DNA of 64,000 nt from assembly GCA_002007465.1 (NCBI GenBank), contig LNAC01000066.1, forward strand, positions 1,464,381 through 1,528,380, written 5' to 3'. The position numbers were made by a program, and so were the translations under genes. Positions 32,859 to 44,203 of the stretch are shown here, piece after piece. This stretch comes from Ailurus styani. Lineage: Eukaryota > Chordata > Mammalia > Carnivora > Ailuridae. The notes beneath the pieces were generated by a model. It had not been told where the DNA came from. It searched no databases and worked only from the letters and a program-made list of their open reading frames with translations. Position 1 is the first letter of the stretch; every line of letters begins with the position of its first letter.

Positions 32859-32872
32859 CACAAGGGGGAAGC
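32859..32872 (+). promoter_or_regulatory. CTCF-like motif
   Basis: 'ccacaagggggaag' matches the CTCF core CCACNAGGGGGCGC over the first 11 positions. Visual match only. Confidence 0.25.
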
Positions 32873-32879
32873 TTTTAGC

Positions 32880-33305
32880 GAACAGGTAGGAGGAAGAAGG
32901 CAACTAACCATCCATCTGCTCTGGTTCTTGGCTTCTGGCTTTGCTGTCTCTTCATTGGCAAAGAGGAATAAGAAGGTAGTGGGATTCCTGGGGACCGATG
33001 GTTTCCTACCAGAAGGGAGTGATCACTTTCAAAGGGGGAGAGCAATGCACACTGCCTTGGCCAGCATCTTCTGGTGCTCTTTTAAACACCATGTGATTCA
33101 AATATAATAGTGAGCCTTTCGGATCAAATACTTTTCATTTCTAAGAGGAGATCAATTCTAATTTACTTCTGAAATTTGGCTTTCATGAAATAACCTACTT
33201 TGTGGTCTTAGGGGATTCTGACTTTTATAGGAGATCTCAGGCAGAGGAGAAGTGTGTGTGAAAGGCATGTGTGGAAAGCCCGAAGAGCCACGCTGAAGGA
33301 AGAAC
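32880..33305. other. Unannotated sequence
   Basis: Nothing recognised. Confidence 0.4.
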
Positions 33306-33314
33306 AATCCAGCG

Positions 33315-33565
33315 GACCATGCCAACTAATATTTTTGAGCACTTACGAGAAGCCGGGCCACGGAGATAAATGCACCACCCCCAGAAGATTCTGTTTAATT
33401 CTCCCAACAGCCTCATGAGGTTCAAAGTAAAATGGCCGCCATTTTGCAGATGAACAAACTGGGGCTTGGATAGCTCCAGTGACCTTCACACAGTCACACA
33501 GTGGGGTAGAGGCAAAGCTGGGATTCAGTCCAGGTCAAACAACTCCAAAGCCAGCACTAATCAGA
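33315..33565 (-). mobile_element. Near full-length MIR (antisense)
   Basis: Antisense MIR from its 3' end ('atttttgagcacttacgaga', 'ttaattctcccaacagcctc', 'catgaggttcaaagtaaaat') through 'cattttgcagatgaacaaac', 'cacagtcacacagtggggta' and 'aagctgggattcagtccagg' to 'aactccaaagccagcac'. Confidence 0.85.
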
Positions 33566-33887
33566 GGCCACAATCGAGTCTAATGTGAAGCCAGGTTTGG
33601 GAACCCATGAACCAAGGCTTCCAGGTTTCGTTCACTTCTTAATGGGGAAGCAGATCAGCCACACACAACACAGTTTTGCAGGATGTCTGATCTCAGCTGA
33701 GGAAAGATAATCACTTCCCACAATGTTTGCAATTTTTCTTCTTGACTGTTTGGACATGGTTGTTTAAAAAAAAATCTTTTAAAAAGTGCTTAGCGCCTAA
33801 AAATACCCTCAGTAAACTACGTAATGTAGCTTTTAATTTGAACTTGTTTGGAATGGAATGCACAGTAATCATGACATCAAAAGTAGG

Positions 33888-33990
33888 GGCTGCCCAGTTT
33901 GGAGCTGGAGGGTCCGGACTGTGACCCCTGCTCCACCCAGATTTGCTGGGTGACGCTGGGCAAAGACAACCACACCCACTCCCACTTTGC
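33888..33990 (+). mobile_element. Possible MIR fragment
   Basis: 'gggtccggactgtgacccct' and 'gctgggtgacgctgggcaaa' recall the MIR core. The remainder is poorly preserved. Confidence 0.4.
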
Positions 33991-34590
33991 CTCTCCTGGA
34001 CGGGGGTGCCCGTCAAGGGTCTTTAACCTTTCAGCACGGAGCTGGCTCCATGACCCCATGTCAAGACAATCAGATCTGGGAAAGTTCCAAGCATGGAATT
34101 CAAGAACAGACTAAAACTAAAGCATAGTAGTCCCCTGGAAAAGACTGGGCTCCAGAGCTTTGCTCCTCAGAGGCACAGACCTGCTCTTTCTAAGGTCTGG
34201 TTTTTCAGCTTTCCTTGGAATCTGTAACCGACTCCAGATCCTCTCAATAAATTCCTCATTGGCCTACGTCAGGCAAAATGGGTTTCTGTTGCTTAAAACC
34301 AAAAACCTAGCACAGTGCTCCTTAGAAGAAAACAAATCAGAACCACAGTGCTCTTCAGGCTACTAATCCTGGCACGACCTGGTTTTTCTATTACCGTCCT
34401 TCCTAGGACCTAAAGCTGCTTCTCTGCTATAACGTGCATCCTTCAAATGCAGTCTGTAAAGGAAGAAAAAAAAAATTCAGGCAATTTGGCATTTTCCCTA
34501 CAAGTTTCCAAAGTGAACATCTGGGAAGGTTTGCCTGAAATTTTGGTCTTCGTATTTACTACAAAATCTGACTGGGGTTAAGTCTGAGGA
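33991..34590. other. Unannotated sequence
   Basis: Nothing recognised apart from an A-run near 34,470. Confidence 0.4.
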
Positions 34591-34594
34591 AATT

Positions 34595-34735
34595 AGAATG
34601 AGCTTTGGAACAAGAGAGATCAGAATTCAAAATTATCACTGCCACTTACAAGTGTTTAACCTTGGGCCAGTCGCCTCATCTCTCTGAATCTCAGTTTCTT
34701 CTCTATAAGGTAAGTGTGGCAAAATGACTTATTAA
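34595..34735 (+). mobile_element. MIR SINE
   Basis: 'atcagaattcaaaattatca', 'ctgccacttacaagtgttta', 'accttgggccagtcgcctca' and 'tctctgaatctcagtttctt' match MIR closely. Confidence 0.85.
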
Positions 34736-35385
34736 GGTATTAGTGTTTTATTCTCACTCTACTTTTACCTTCCATAAACCCCCATGAACATATGCATGTG
34801 TGCAACGTGTATTAGCACAAATGCATGTGCATATATCTTCACACACAAGTACACACACGGAATTTCAAGAACAGGAATTCCAAAACTTAAGGCCTCTGTA
34901 TCCCTTTGACTTAGAGCCCCTCACCCACCCCCCAAAAACCTTGAAAATAAGATACCTGCTTCTGGGCCTTGAACTTCTGGAGTGATTTGTACTGGAGGAG
35001 GAAGCACTGGAAGAAAGACAGTTCTCAAGACACAAAAGAGGGCAAGGTCGTTGGGTTCCATGCAGTAGGGACCAGGGCCCTGATTCCCAGAGCCATCTCC
35101 ATGGAGGGACTAGGACCAGAAAGGGAAAGTCTGGTCTCAGTAAAGGCTCTACTCCACACTTGGTAAGGCCCTGTACTGCTCGACCGAGTACCCATGCAAA
35201 TATGGACAAAATAAGCATGAGTGGCCACAATGGGAGACAGGGACCAGAGGATTTATATGTGACTCCAGAAAGGGAGAAAAACTCCCTCCAAACCATGGAG
35301 ATTGAATATCCTGTCTTCCTATTAACATGAGACTCTCAAATTTGCTTTGATTCAAAGAAAACAAATTGAGATTTCTTGTCATATA
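34736..35385. other. Unannotated sequence
   Basis: The 143-codon minus frame at 34,865-35,296 shows no recognisable domain. No repeat recognised. Confidence 0.4.
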
Positions 35386-35500
35386 TAAATGGGTATATAA
35401 TATATATAATAGTATAAACATATAATGCATGTAATTACATATTTTATCTATATAATAGTATATAATATGTATTATATATAGTATTATATACATATAAACC
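35386..35500. repeat. AT-rich low-complexity tract
   Basis: About 115 bp of 'tatataatatatataatag' type sequence with little G or C. It is likely to melt easily and to be unstable in length. Confidence 0.8.
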
Positions 35501-35617
35501 CCAGTAATTGCTTACAAGAATGGATTTAGGCAATACATAATATTTGCCACTTGCTTTTTTTCAGTTAACAATGTATTTGGATCTTTTCTATGACAATACA
35601 TATAAAAATGTCTAATT

Positions 35618-35779
35618 TTTTTTTAATATTTACCTCTTTATTTGTGAGAGAGAGAACACATGTGAGCAGGAGAGGGGCAGAGACTCTCTGTTAAGGGCTG
35701 GATCCCATGACCCTGAGGTCATGACTTGAGCCAAAATCAAAAGTCGGATACTCAACTGACTGAGCCACCCAGGTGCCCC
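35618..35779 (-). mobile_element. Carnivore SINE (older), antisense
   Basis: Shortened antisense SINE with 'gagagagagaacacatgtga', 'ggctggatcccatgaccctg' and 'gactgagccacccaggtgcc'. TSD 'tgtctaatt' at 35,609-35,617 and 35,780-35,788. Confidence 0.93.
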
Positions 35780-35788
35780 TGTCTAATT

Positions 35789-36005
35789 ATTTTTTAACAG
35801 AAGTAGTACATGCTACTGGTTAAACAAATTCCATATGTAGAAGGTATAAAATACAAAATAAAACTGTCCTACCCAGTTGCAGAAGTAACCACTGTTCACC
35901 ATTTCATACGTTTCCATTTGAATAATCTAAGCATATGTGAGCATATCTTCTGTAACCAAGATCGGTTATTTCTTCTCTACATGTTGCTTTGTGAACTGTC
36001 TCTCA
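35789..36005 (+). mobile_element. Ancient interspersed repeat (family not assigned)
   Basis: 'agtagtacatgctactggtt', 'gaaggtataaaatacaaaat' and 'gcagaagtaaccactgttca' are shared with an old mammalian repeat. A related end ('ttgccacttgctttttttca') lies just left of the SINE at about 35,545. Confidence 0.4.
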
Positions 36006-37780
36006 CCCAGAAGACCCCTCAGTCTGAGTTCTAAGCTATTTCCTAAATATAACGGTAGTTAGGAACAGGGACCCCCGCAGAGATTTCTATTTCCAAACAA
36101 GTTTGATATTTTGTCTTCTAAATATTTTTGAAGCTATGAATAATAGACAGTGATTAATACAAGAATATGCAGGAGACTAAACAAAATGCATAATACATGC
36201 ATAATTTTAAGTGTGATCTAGTGTTAAAAACTGTCCATAAATGGTTTTCTTTTACAACGCCCTTCGCACTTATTCTCAATAATGGTGATTCCAAGTCCAA
36301 ATCTCATGCTTACAAACCTGTAATGGAAAAGACTTTCTATTCTGTTTATTTAACACATCCATCGGTTATCATAAACATCTCTGATAGTCCCAGTTACACT
36401 GGCCAAATGTAATCCAGGAAACCAAATAGCTGCTAATGACCAACCAATGACATCCTCAGAAAACATTTTTTAAAAACAATATTGGTTACATATCCAGACT
36501 TCTCTGCATATCCTACAAAAATTCTTGTCTGTGGAAGAATCTTGATGGTGTCAAGAACTTAGTTCAAGAGCAAACTGTCTTAAGCCCCACTTGACACCAC
36601 AGTTATTTGTTTGGTGATACAATTTGCAGTATTGTCCTTAAAAGGACACACAAATACCATAGAGGAGAGTGTCCACTTCTTTCCGTAACAGGGAGTCATC
36701 AAAAACCTTCAAGTAAGGAAATGGCACACATTGGTCTGCCTTTTGGGAAGGAGGCTTTAGCAGCTTCAGGAAGAGATATTAAAGTGACAGGAAGCTAGAA
36801 ATGATGCCCAACCCATGATTCAGGCAAGGCGAGACATGATTAAGGCCAGAACCAGAAAAGTCCTAGTGGAATAAAGTAGGCTTAAGCAAATCCAGTAGGA
36901 TTCTTTGCCATTATACTGGGTAAAAGAACCACAAGGGTCAAAATAACCTTGAGGTTTATAGCTAGAGTCCAATACTGGCCTGGAGTTCTAATGCAAGGGT
37001 GGGACACTCTTGAGGGGAAGCATGGGCAGCAAGGAGTTCCATTTAGGAGTGTTGAGTGTAGTATGTCTACTAGATATTCTCCATTCCAGGTTTAAAGGGA
37101 GCAAGAAAAATAATCCACCGTGCAAATCAAAACTATGGTAGGAGACGTATTAATGGCAAAGAGGGAGATGTGAGAGATGTTGCTGATACAGAGGAACACA
37201 TGGGGAGCTTCCCACAATTTTAGTTCCCGGAGTCACAAGATTCATTTTATCCAAACTTGTTTTACTCAACAAAGAAACTGACAATTGAACCCATTAGCTG
37301 AGCCCAGAGGGACTCCCAGGGCTTATGCTACTCAACTTTATCTCCTTATAAACATCCAAATGATGCCAGGGACAAAGGCTTCCCCTTCTGAAAGGAAACC
37401 TAAGAGCCAGCTTTCTCCCTCTGCCTTCCAGATGGCATTACACATGTCGATTAGAAATGTTCGGGAAGTGCTTTCCTCTTTGTCACCAAGAGAAGCATTT
37501 TCTTTCTTTGGAGACAGCTCCCATTTTCTTTCCCTCCTTAAAAGGAATCTGATGTGTTTTTCCCAAATTATCCGTGACTGGTCCCTTGCACTGTTTGTAC
37601 TCTTGGTAGACACTCTGCAGTGGGCCAGTAAGGATGGGGCTCAGTGACGTATATTTCTCTCCTGGTTTCCTTAGCAATGCCCCAGCAGGCATCCAGCTCC
37701 CTTACAAACCTGCTTCTGACTCAGCCTGCTTTTGGCCTATGGTCCAGGCTCTGCCTGAATGTCACTTTTAAAATAATAAT
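36006..37780. other. Unannotated sequence, longest repeat-poor stretch in the centre
   Basis: No repeat, CpG island or convincing exon seen. The 120-codon frame at 37,285-37,647 (+) has no recognisable family. Confidence 0.45.
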
Positions 37781-37786
37781 AATTTT

Positions 37787-37988
37787 GGGGGGGGGTACCT
37801 GGGTGGCTCAGTTGGTTGAGCATCTGACTCTTTGTTTCTGCTCAAGTCATTATCAGGTTGAAGGATAGAGCCCCATCCTCAGTGGAGTCTGCGAGATATT
37901 CTTTCTCTCTCTCCCTCTCCCTCTTCCCCTCCTCCTGCTTGTGCTCTCTCTCTTTCTCTCTCTAAAATAAATAAATCTCAAAAAAAAA
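37787..37988 (+). mobile_element. Carnivore SINE (older), sense
   Basis: 'gggtacctgggtggctcagt', then a diverged B-box region ('aggatagagccccatcctca'), a (CT)n-rich middle (37,901-37,962) and 'aaaataaataaatctc'. A run of G precedes it. Confidence 0.9.
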
Positions 37989-38039
37989 TAATTTTTGCTT
38001 CAAAGCATTTTATTGCTTATAAAGATCTATCATGGTCTT

Positions 38040-38215
38040 TATTTCATTTTACCTCCACAGCATAATCTTACAGAGAAGATATTATTAATATCACCATTTT
38101 ACAGGCAGAGAAATCAAGACTTACAAAAGTTTAATGACTTGCCCAGATTTCATGGCAATAAGTCAACAGAAGAAGATGAGGTTTGGGAACAGAGCTCATG
38201 GAATTTGTTCATCTT
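38040..38215 (-). mobile_element. MIR (antisense)
   Basis: 'tttacctccacagcataatc', 'attattaatatcaccatttt', 'acaggcagagaaatcaagac' and 'aatgacttgcccagatttca' fit antisense MIR. Confidence 0.8.
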
Positions 38216-38287
38216 GGACAACAGTGGCCACTGAGTCACAGCCAGACTTCCTTGTAATGTCTGGAGACTCCACATATGGGTTATTCC

Positions 38288-39848
38288 AACCCAGAATGAA
38301 ATAAGATCAATTAATCTTTGACAAAAGAGGCAAGAATATCCAATGGGAAAAAGACAGTTTCTTCAGCAAATGGTGCTGGGAAGACTAGACAGCAACTTGC
38401 AAAAGAATGAAATTAGACCACTTTCTTATACCATACACAAAAATGAACTCAAAATGGATCAAGGACCTAAATGTGAGACCTGAAACCATAAAGATTTTAG
38501 AAGAGAGCACAGGCAGTAACATTTTTTTTCTAGATTTGTCTCCCGAGGCAAAAGAAATAAAAGCAAAAATAAACTATTGGCACTGCATCAAAATAAAAAG
38601 CCTCTCCACAGCCAATGAAACAATTAACAAAACTAAAAGACAACCTACTGAGTAGCAGAAGGTTTTTGCAAATGATATATCTGATAGAGGGTTAGTACCC
38701 AAAATATAAAAAGAAATTATACACCTCAATACCCAAAACCACATAACCCAATTAGAATACGGGCAGAAGACATGAACAGACATTTCTCCAAAGAAGGTTT
38801 ATAGACGGCCAACAGACACATGAAAAGATATTCATCATCAGGAAAATGCAAATCAAAACTACACTGAGCTATTTTTTTTTTATTTATTCATTTGACACAG
38901 AGAGAGAGATTACAAGTAGGCAGAGAGAGAGGAGAGAGGAGGAAGCAGGCTTCCCGCTGAGCAGAGAGCCCGATGTGGGCCTCGATCCCAGGACCCCGGG
39001 ATCATGACCTGAGCCGAAGGCAGCGGCTTTAACCCACTGAGCCACCCAGGCGCCCTACACTGAGCTATTACCTCACACCTGTCAGAGTGGCCAAAATCAT
39101 AACCACAAAAACAACAAGTGTTGGTGAGTATAGGGAGAAAAAAAGAACCCCTGTGCACTGTTTATGGGAATTCAAACTGGTATAACCACTCTAGAAAACA
39201 GTATGGAGATTCCTCGAAAAATTAAAAACAGAATTAGCATATGACCCACTAATGACACTATTGGATATTTACCCAAAGAAAATGAAAACACTAAATCAAA
39301 AGGATATATGCACCCCTATGTTTATTGCAACATTATTTACAATAGCCAAATTATGGAAGCAACCCAAGTGTCCATTAATAGATAAATAGGAATAAAGAGG
39401 ATGTGATATACACAGATAAATATATATATATATTTAATATATACAACGCAATATTACTCAGCCATGAGAAAAGAATGAAATCTTGCCATTTGCAACAACA
39501 TGGATGGAGCTAGAGAGTATAATACTAAATAAAATAAGTCAGGCAGAGAAAGACAAATACCATATGATTTCACTCATGTGGAATTTAAGAAACAAAATAG
39601 ATAAACAAAAGGGCAAAAAAGAGACAAACCAAAAAATGAGCTCTTAACTGTAAAGAACAGAGGGTTACCAGAGGGGAGATGGGTGAGGGGATGGGTGAAA
39701 TAGGAAAAGGGGGTTAAGAAGACATTGACCATGATAAGCACTGAGTCACATGTAGAACTGTTGAATCACTATATTGTATACCTGAAACTAATATAGTATT
39801 GTAGGTTAGCTATATTAGAATTAAATCTAAAAACTTAATTTAAAAAAT
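38288..39848 (+). mobile_element. 5'-truncated carnivore L1 with 3' UTR, split by a SINE
   Basis: Covers the ORF2 C-terminal part ('attagaccactttcttatac', 'ctcaaaatggatcaaggacc', 'gacatgaacagacatttctc'), then the 3' UTR ('atttcactcatgtggaattt', 'gagggttaccagaggggaga', 'attgtatacctgaaactaat') and an A-rich end. A SINE at 38,874-39,054 interrupts ORF2. Frame residues such as '[17 protein letters not shown]' identify ORF2. Dead copy. Confidence 0.9.
38874..39054 (-). mobile_element. Young carnivore SINE inside an L1, antisense
   Basis: Perfect 15-bp TSD 'ctacactgagctatt' at 38,859-38,873 and 39,055-39,069. Removing the SINE and one TSD restores contiguous L1 sequence, so the SINE is younger than the L1. 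It carries the 'acaagtaggcagagagagag' block. Confidence 0.98.
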
Positions 39849-39849
39849 A

Positions 39850-40828
39850 GGCAGGTCTTCCATCTGCACTAAGACATGTTCAAAATTCACTGGCAAAGTC
39901 TAGTTCATGACAGTAATGACAAAAGACTTCTTAATTCAGGCACCAGCTTGTGTCCCAGGCAGGATTAGTGGTCAAAATTCAAGAGCTTCTATAGTGCTTA
40001 TCATAAAACATTTGTACTATGGACTCATCACAGATGTTGCCCCTCAGTTGGGCAGTTGTATTAAAAACATTTAATTTGCTGTAACTCTTGATTCACACTG
40101 TTATGGCTAAGTTTGTCAGGTATTATGCTGAGTTGAATGGATTACGAAAATAGTACAGAGTTGGTAGAATTTATGTTGAATAATTGGTGCAGCTTGACAG
40201 CTGGGAAGGGATGCATGTTTACTGACCTGTGGCTGTGCATGTATAAGAGAAACTGGAGAGAGCAGTCGAGTCCTCAAGGGCTTCCGCAATGCTGATGGGT
40301 AATGAGGTTATGCAGTACACAACTCTAAATGTGTCTACAGAATCTCCGAGACACCAGGGCATGGGATTTGTATGTGCCTTGCAATTATTGCTGACTTATC
40401 TAGATCTTTTTGAATCTCTTAATACCTAAGTGAGGCTCTAAATGTCTAGTAGTCCAATGTGAACCAAACACTCAAAAACCTGAGAGCTGCTATTCTTCTC
40501 TTCCTGGCAAAATTGAAACTAATATTTAAGGTATTTGATTTTTAAAGTCCTTGAAAGGTTACTGGAAAACAATGAAAATCCATTGAGTTAAACTATCCAT
40601 CCAAATGTAGACTCCACCTGCATCCCCTGACTCACTGAGAGTCTCACTACCTCCCAAGACAGTCTGATTTTTCTACTACTCTCTCTTATGTCTAACAAAT
40701 GATTCCAGTCCTTTTCAGAGTCAGTACCAGTGGACTGCAGGTCAGAGATTTCCCCCTTATTTTGGTGGACAGAGGATCAGGGGCCTCTGCTTAGATCCTC
40801 TGGCAACAAAAAGGCCCAACACCTCCTG
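39850..40828. other. Unannotated sequence
   Basis: No gene or repeat recognised. Confidence 0.45.
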
Positions 40829-40840
40829 AAGCAGTACATT

Positions 40841-41034
40841 TTTTAAAAAAGATTTTATTTATTTATTTGACAGAGAAAGACACAGTGAGAGAGGGAACAC
40901 AGCAGGGGGAGTGGGAGAGGGAGAAGCAGGCTTCCTACCGAGCAGGGAGCCCGACGTGGGACTTGATCCAGCACCCTGGGATCGTGACCGGAGCCGAAGG
41001 CAGACACTTAATGACTGAGCCACCCAGGCGCCCC
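40841..41034 (-). mobile_element. Carnivore SINE, antisense
   Basis: Perfect 12-bp TSD 'aagcagtacatt' at 40,829-40,840 and 41,035-41,046. Older-type middle ('cagggggagtgggagaggga'). Confidence 0.97.
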
Positions 41035-41114
41035 AAGCAGTACATTCTTAATATTTTCTCTTATATTGATTAATATTCTGCCTTCTTCTAGCTTCTAAGA
41101 GAAGCAATTAAGCA

Positions 41115-41355
41115 GCAAAGACAAGGTCTTAGGTTTTGAAGTTGCGTAACTTATATTTAATTGACTGGTTCTACAACCTGGGGAGAGTTACCTAACAGTT
41201 CAGAGTGGCAATATCCCAATCTACAAATCAGGGAAAATAAAAATAATAACACTCACCTCACAACTGGGATAAGGACTATGGAAATGCTGCATATAATATT
41301 CCTGTTGCACTGTTGTTGGCACACAGTAGTTGTTGAATTAAGCATAATTGCTGTT
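41115..41355 (+). mobile_element. MIR SINE
   Basis: 'ttgactggttctacaacctg', 'gagagttacctaacagttca', 'aataacactcacctcacaac' and 'tgttggcacacagtagttgt' followed by 'tgaattaagc'. Nearly complete MIR order. Confidence 0.75.
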
Positions 41356-41436
41356 AATATTCTATACCTTGTCCTTACTTAGCTGGGTCTTACAGAGCCT
41401 TGTGAAATAGATCAACAAGTTCGTCCACATGTAAGC

Positions 41437-41643
41437 CTTATCTTTTTTTTAGATTTTATTTATTTATTTTAGAGAGAGAGCAGCAGAAGGGGGAGGGTCA
41501 AAGGGAGAGGGCAACAAGGAATCTCAAGCAGGCTCCATGGCCTGCACAGAGCCCATTGTGGGGCTCCATCTCACGACGCAGAGACATGAACTGAGCGGAA
41601 ATTAAGAGTCCAACACTTAACCAACTGAGCCACCCAGGTGCCC
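41437..41643 (-). mobile_element. Carnivore SINE (older), antisense
   Basis: TSD 'ccacatgtaagc' at 41,425-41,436 and 41,644-41,655 (perfect over 12 bp). Diverged middle ('gcaacaaggaatctcaagca'). Confidence 0.96.
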
Positions 41644-41854
41644 CCACATGTAAGCTTTCTCATAAATTGACAATGCTCTCACTGATACCCATGTATTCTC
41701 TTATGGCAACTGATCTTAAGTAACATTGCAAAGTAAGCACAAACCATTCCTATTGCCATAAAGTTAATTAAAAGATAATAGTGCTCACCATCAGCATTCA
41801 AGAGAATAAGACGTGGCCCCAAATAAGCTTATAAAAGATTTAAGAAGAGGTTTA

Positions 41855-42075
41855 GTGTGATATAGCAGTGGAAAGACTACCCCACCAGGATTTCAGAGAA
41901 ATGGGTTACATTTGCTCAACATCCTTAGGCAAGTCATTTGATTACTCCAGTATCTTTAATTGCAGGAGAGGAAATGAGACAAATGTCACAACACTGGTGG
42001 TAATTAAGGAGATCCATATGCAAAACTAACTGTGAGGGGAACAGTGCTTAGTACGTAATAGGCATTCACCTGAGC
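41855..42075 (+). mobile_element. MIR SINE
   Basis: 'tatagcagtggaaagactac', 'catccttaggcaagtcattt', 'gggaacagtgcttagtacgt' and 'aataggcattcacc'. Full-length order with mid-element decay. Confidence 0.75.
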
Positions 42076-42254
42076 TGGTTGATATTTATATCTAGACCTT
42101 GCTTACTTTGACAACCAATTCATATTCTCAGTCTTTCAGCTCATGGTTGTAATGACTTCTTTAACTAGTATCCTGCTTCTAGCTAGTCCCTGAAAGTCCG
42201 GTTCTCATCACCTGTTCAGAATCCAGTAGCAGAATATAAAGAGAATAATAAGTA

Positions 42255-42580
42255 CAACTGAAATCTATGGGAAGTGGTCAAAACAGTGTTTAGAGGAAAG
42301 TTCATAGCTTTGTTTGTCTTCATTTTTAAAAAATCAAAGAAAATTAACTAAGTTCTCACCTCATTGTATAAGGCAAAGAAATGAATAAAAAAAAGAACTA
42401 AAGAACTATAGGAGAATAGGAAACTGCACATGTGATAAGATAAACAACAAATGAGTTAAATAATGAAGAAAACAAAAAGAAGTGATTAATACAGCCCAAG
42501 ATTACTTGTTGAAAAAGACTAACACATGGCAAGTCTAATTGAAAAACTAGTAAAAGGAGACATGAAGCGGGCAATAGAGC
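42255..42580 (+). mobile_element. Old L1M ORF2 fragment
   Basis: 'aagtggtcaaaacagtgttt' with 'agaggaaagttcatagcttt', then 'aaagaactaaagaactatag' and 'gcccaagattacttgttgaa', in the order of L1 ORF2. Heavily decayed. Confidence 0.6.
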
Positions 42581-42764
42581 ATGCAGGATAATCGGGTGGA
42601 AATAGAGCAGGCAGTAAGCCCTTTGCATGGTTAAATAATAATTATTTTAAATTCTGGGTTAAATAAGTTATTTTCTCAAAAGCGCAGGAATGGTCATTTG
42701 TCGGTGTTGACTATGGACCTTATCACAGTACTATTTTACAGTCATTCCCTATATTTATAGGTGT

Positions 42765-42925
42765 GATGACTCCATGAAATAAATATTTATCCTCCTTTTA
42801 TAACCAGAGCTGGAGCTTAGGGTGATAAAGCTATATGTCCAAGGTCACCCGGCTACAAAGAGATGCAGCTGGAATTCAAATGCAGATCTGCAAGGCCTAT
42901 ACTATTTATACTTTTCATGTTTCCA
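42765..42925 (-). mobile_element. MIR (antisense)
   Basis: 'gtgatgactccatgaaataa', 'tatgtccaaggtcacccggc' and 'gcagctggaattcaaatgca' follow antisense MIR. Confidence 0.7.
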
Positions 42926-43183
42926 TCCTAAAAATGTAAAACATCAAAATAGTCACCACAAGGAAGAAGAGATTTGAGTATCCAGTACTAAATATATTGA
43001 AAAATTGTTCACATGCCACACACACATAACTAAATATACTTGTTTAGATCAAAATTTCTCCAAACTTTCAAATAGCAAATAGTAACCTAACTACCCATTT
43101 CATCTCCAAAGAAAGAAAATAATGACAAGCTATGTAAAATTACTCTAAACGGAAAAAGTGGTTTTAATTCTAATTGTGATTAA

Positions 43184-43184
<1 letters not shown>

Positions 43185-43230
<46 letters not shown>
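43185..43230 (+). repeat. (AC)23 microsatellite
   Basis: Pure 46-bp AC tract between 'gattaag' and 'cctaagc'. Uninterrupted and long enough to be polymorphic. Confidence 0.95.
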
Positions 43231-43233
<3 letters not shown>

Positions 43234-43383
43234 AAGCATGAGCTTGCTTTTTATAGACATGAATTTTTTTGGTAAAAAATAAGCAAATTGAATAAAGTGA
43301 TAAATAATCACATGCTAGAAGATACTGGCAGAATACAGCCTCAGTGGGTAATACAACAAAAGGAAAATATACTCTATTCAGTA

Positions 43384-43868
43384 TTTTTTTTAATTTAAAT
43401 TCTAGTTAATTGACATATAGTGTAATGCTGGTTTCTGGAGTAGAATTTAGGATTCGTCACTTAACCTACAATGGCCAGTGTCCATCACGAATGCCCTCCT
43501 TATACCCTTGACCCATTTAGCCCCTCCCCACCCACTTCCCTCCATCCACCCTCAGTTTGTTCTCTATAGTTAAGAGTCTCTTATGAGGGCGCCTGGGTGG
43601 CTCAGTGGGTTAAAGCCTCTGCCTTTGGCTCAGGTCATGATCTCAGGGTCCTGGGATCGAGCCCCGCATCGGGCTCTCTGCTCAGCGGGGAGCCCGCTTC
43701 CTCCTCTCTCTCTGCCTGCCTCTCTGCCTGCTTGTGATCTCTCTCCCTCTGTGAAATAAATAAATAAAATCTTAAAAAAAAAGAGTCTCTTATGATTTGC
43801 CTCCCTTTCTCCTTTACCCCCCTTCTTCCCATATGTTCATCTGTACTTAATATTTTTATTTCAAAGTC
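43384..43868 (-). mobile_element. Carnivore L1 3' end, antisense, split by a SINE
   Basis: Antisense L1 3' UTR: T-run, 'aaattctagttaattgacat', 'atagtgtaatgctggtttct', 'gtgtccatcacgaatgccct', 'ccaccctcagtttgttctct', continuing after the SINE with 'tttgcctccctttctccttt'. 5'-truncated. Confidence 0.9.
43587..43780 (+). mobile_element. Young carnivore SINE, sense, in L1 3' UTR
   Basis: Perfect 15-bp TSD 'aagagtctcttatga' at 43,572-43,586 and 43,781-43,795. The body looks close to consensus: 'gggcgcctgggtggctcagt', 'gggttaaagcctctgccttt', 'ggtcctgggatcgagccccg' (B box), 'ctctgcctgcctctctgcct' and 'cttgtgatctc', with tail 'aaataaataaataaaatctt'. Confidence 0.98.
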
Positions 43869-44048
43869 TTCTTCACAACAAAACCACATCAATAGAAGCA
43901 ATAAGCCATATGACAGAATCTAAGCCCCATTCTTGATTTTTTTTTTGAAGGTTTAAAAATATGATAGGGCAACATGACAACATGAGGGAGTTCCACAGAC
44001 CTGCTCCCCAGCGAAACTGGTGAAGTTACATAAAAACAAAAACAACCA

Positions 44049-44203
44049 TTTAAAATATCTGGAGATAGTCCCAAGGAAGCAAATAAAAAAATATGTACCA
44101 AAGAAAATCTGCCAAAATTTGGTAGTAGTAACAAGTCTGTGGTATTTCAACTGAAGCATATTCCCTTCTTCTCCCTCCCAAGTCAGTGAGATGGAAACTT
44201 TGC
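44049..44203 (+). repeat. 155-bp direct repeat in L1 5' UTR, copy 1
   Basis: Matches 45,086-45,240 at 153 of 155 positions by eye (differences 'caactgaag' versus 'caaatgaag' and 'attccc' versus 'atttcc'). Starts 'tttaaaatatctggagatag', ends 'gagatggaaactttgc'. Confidence 0.93.
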
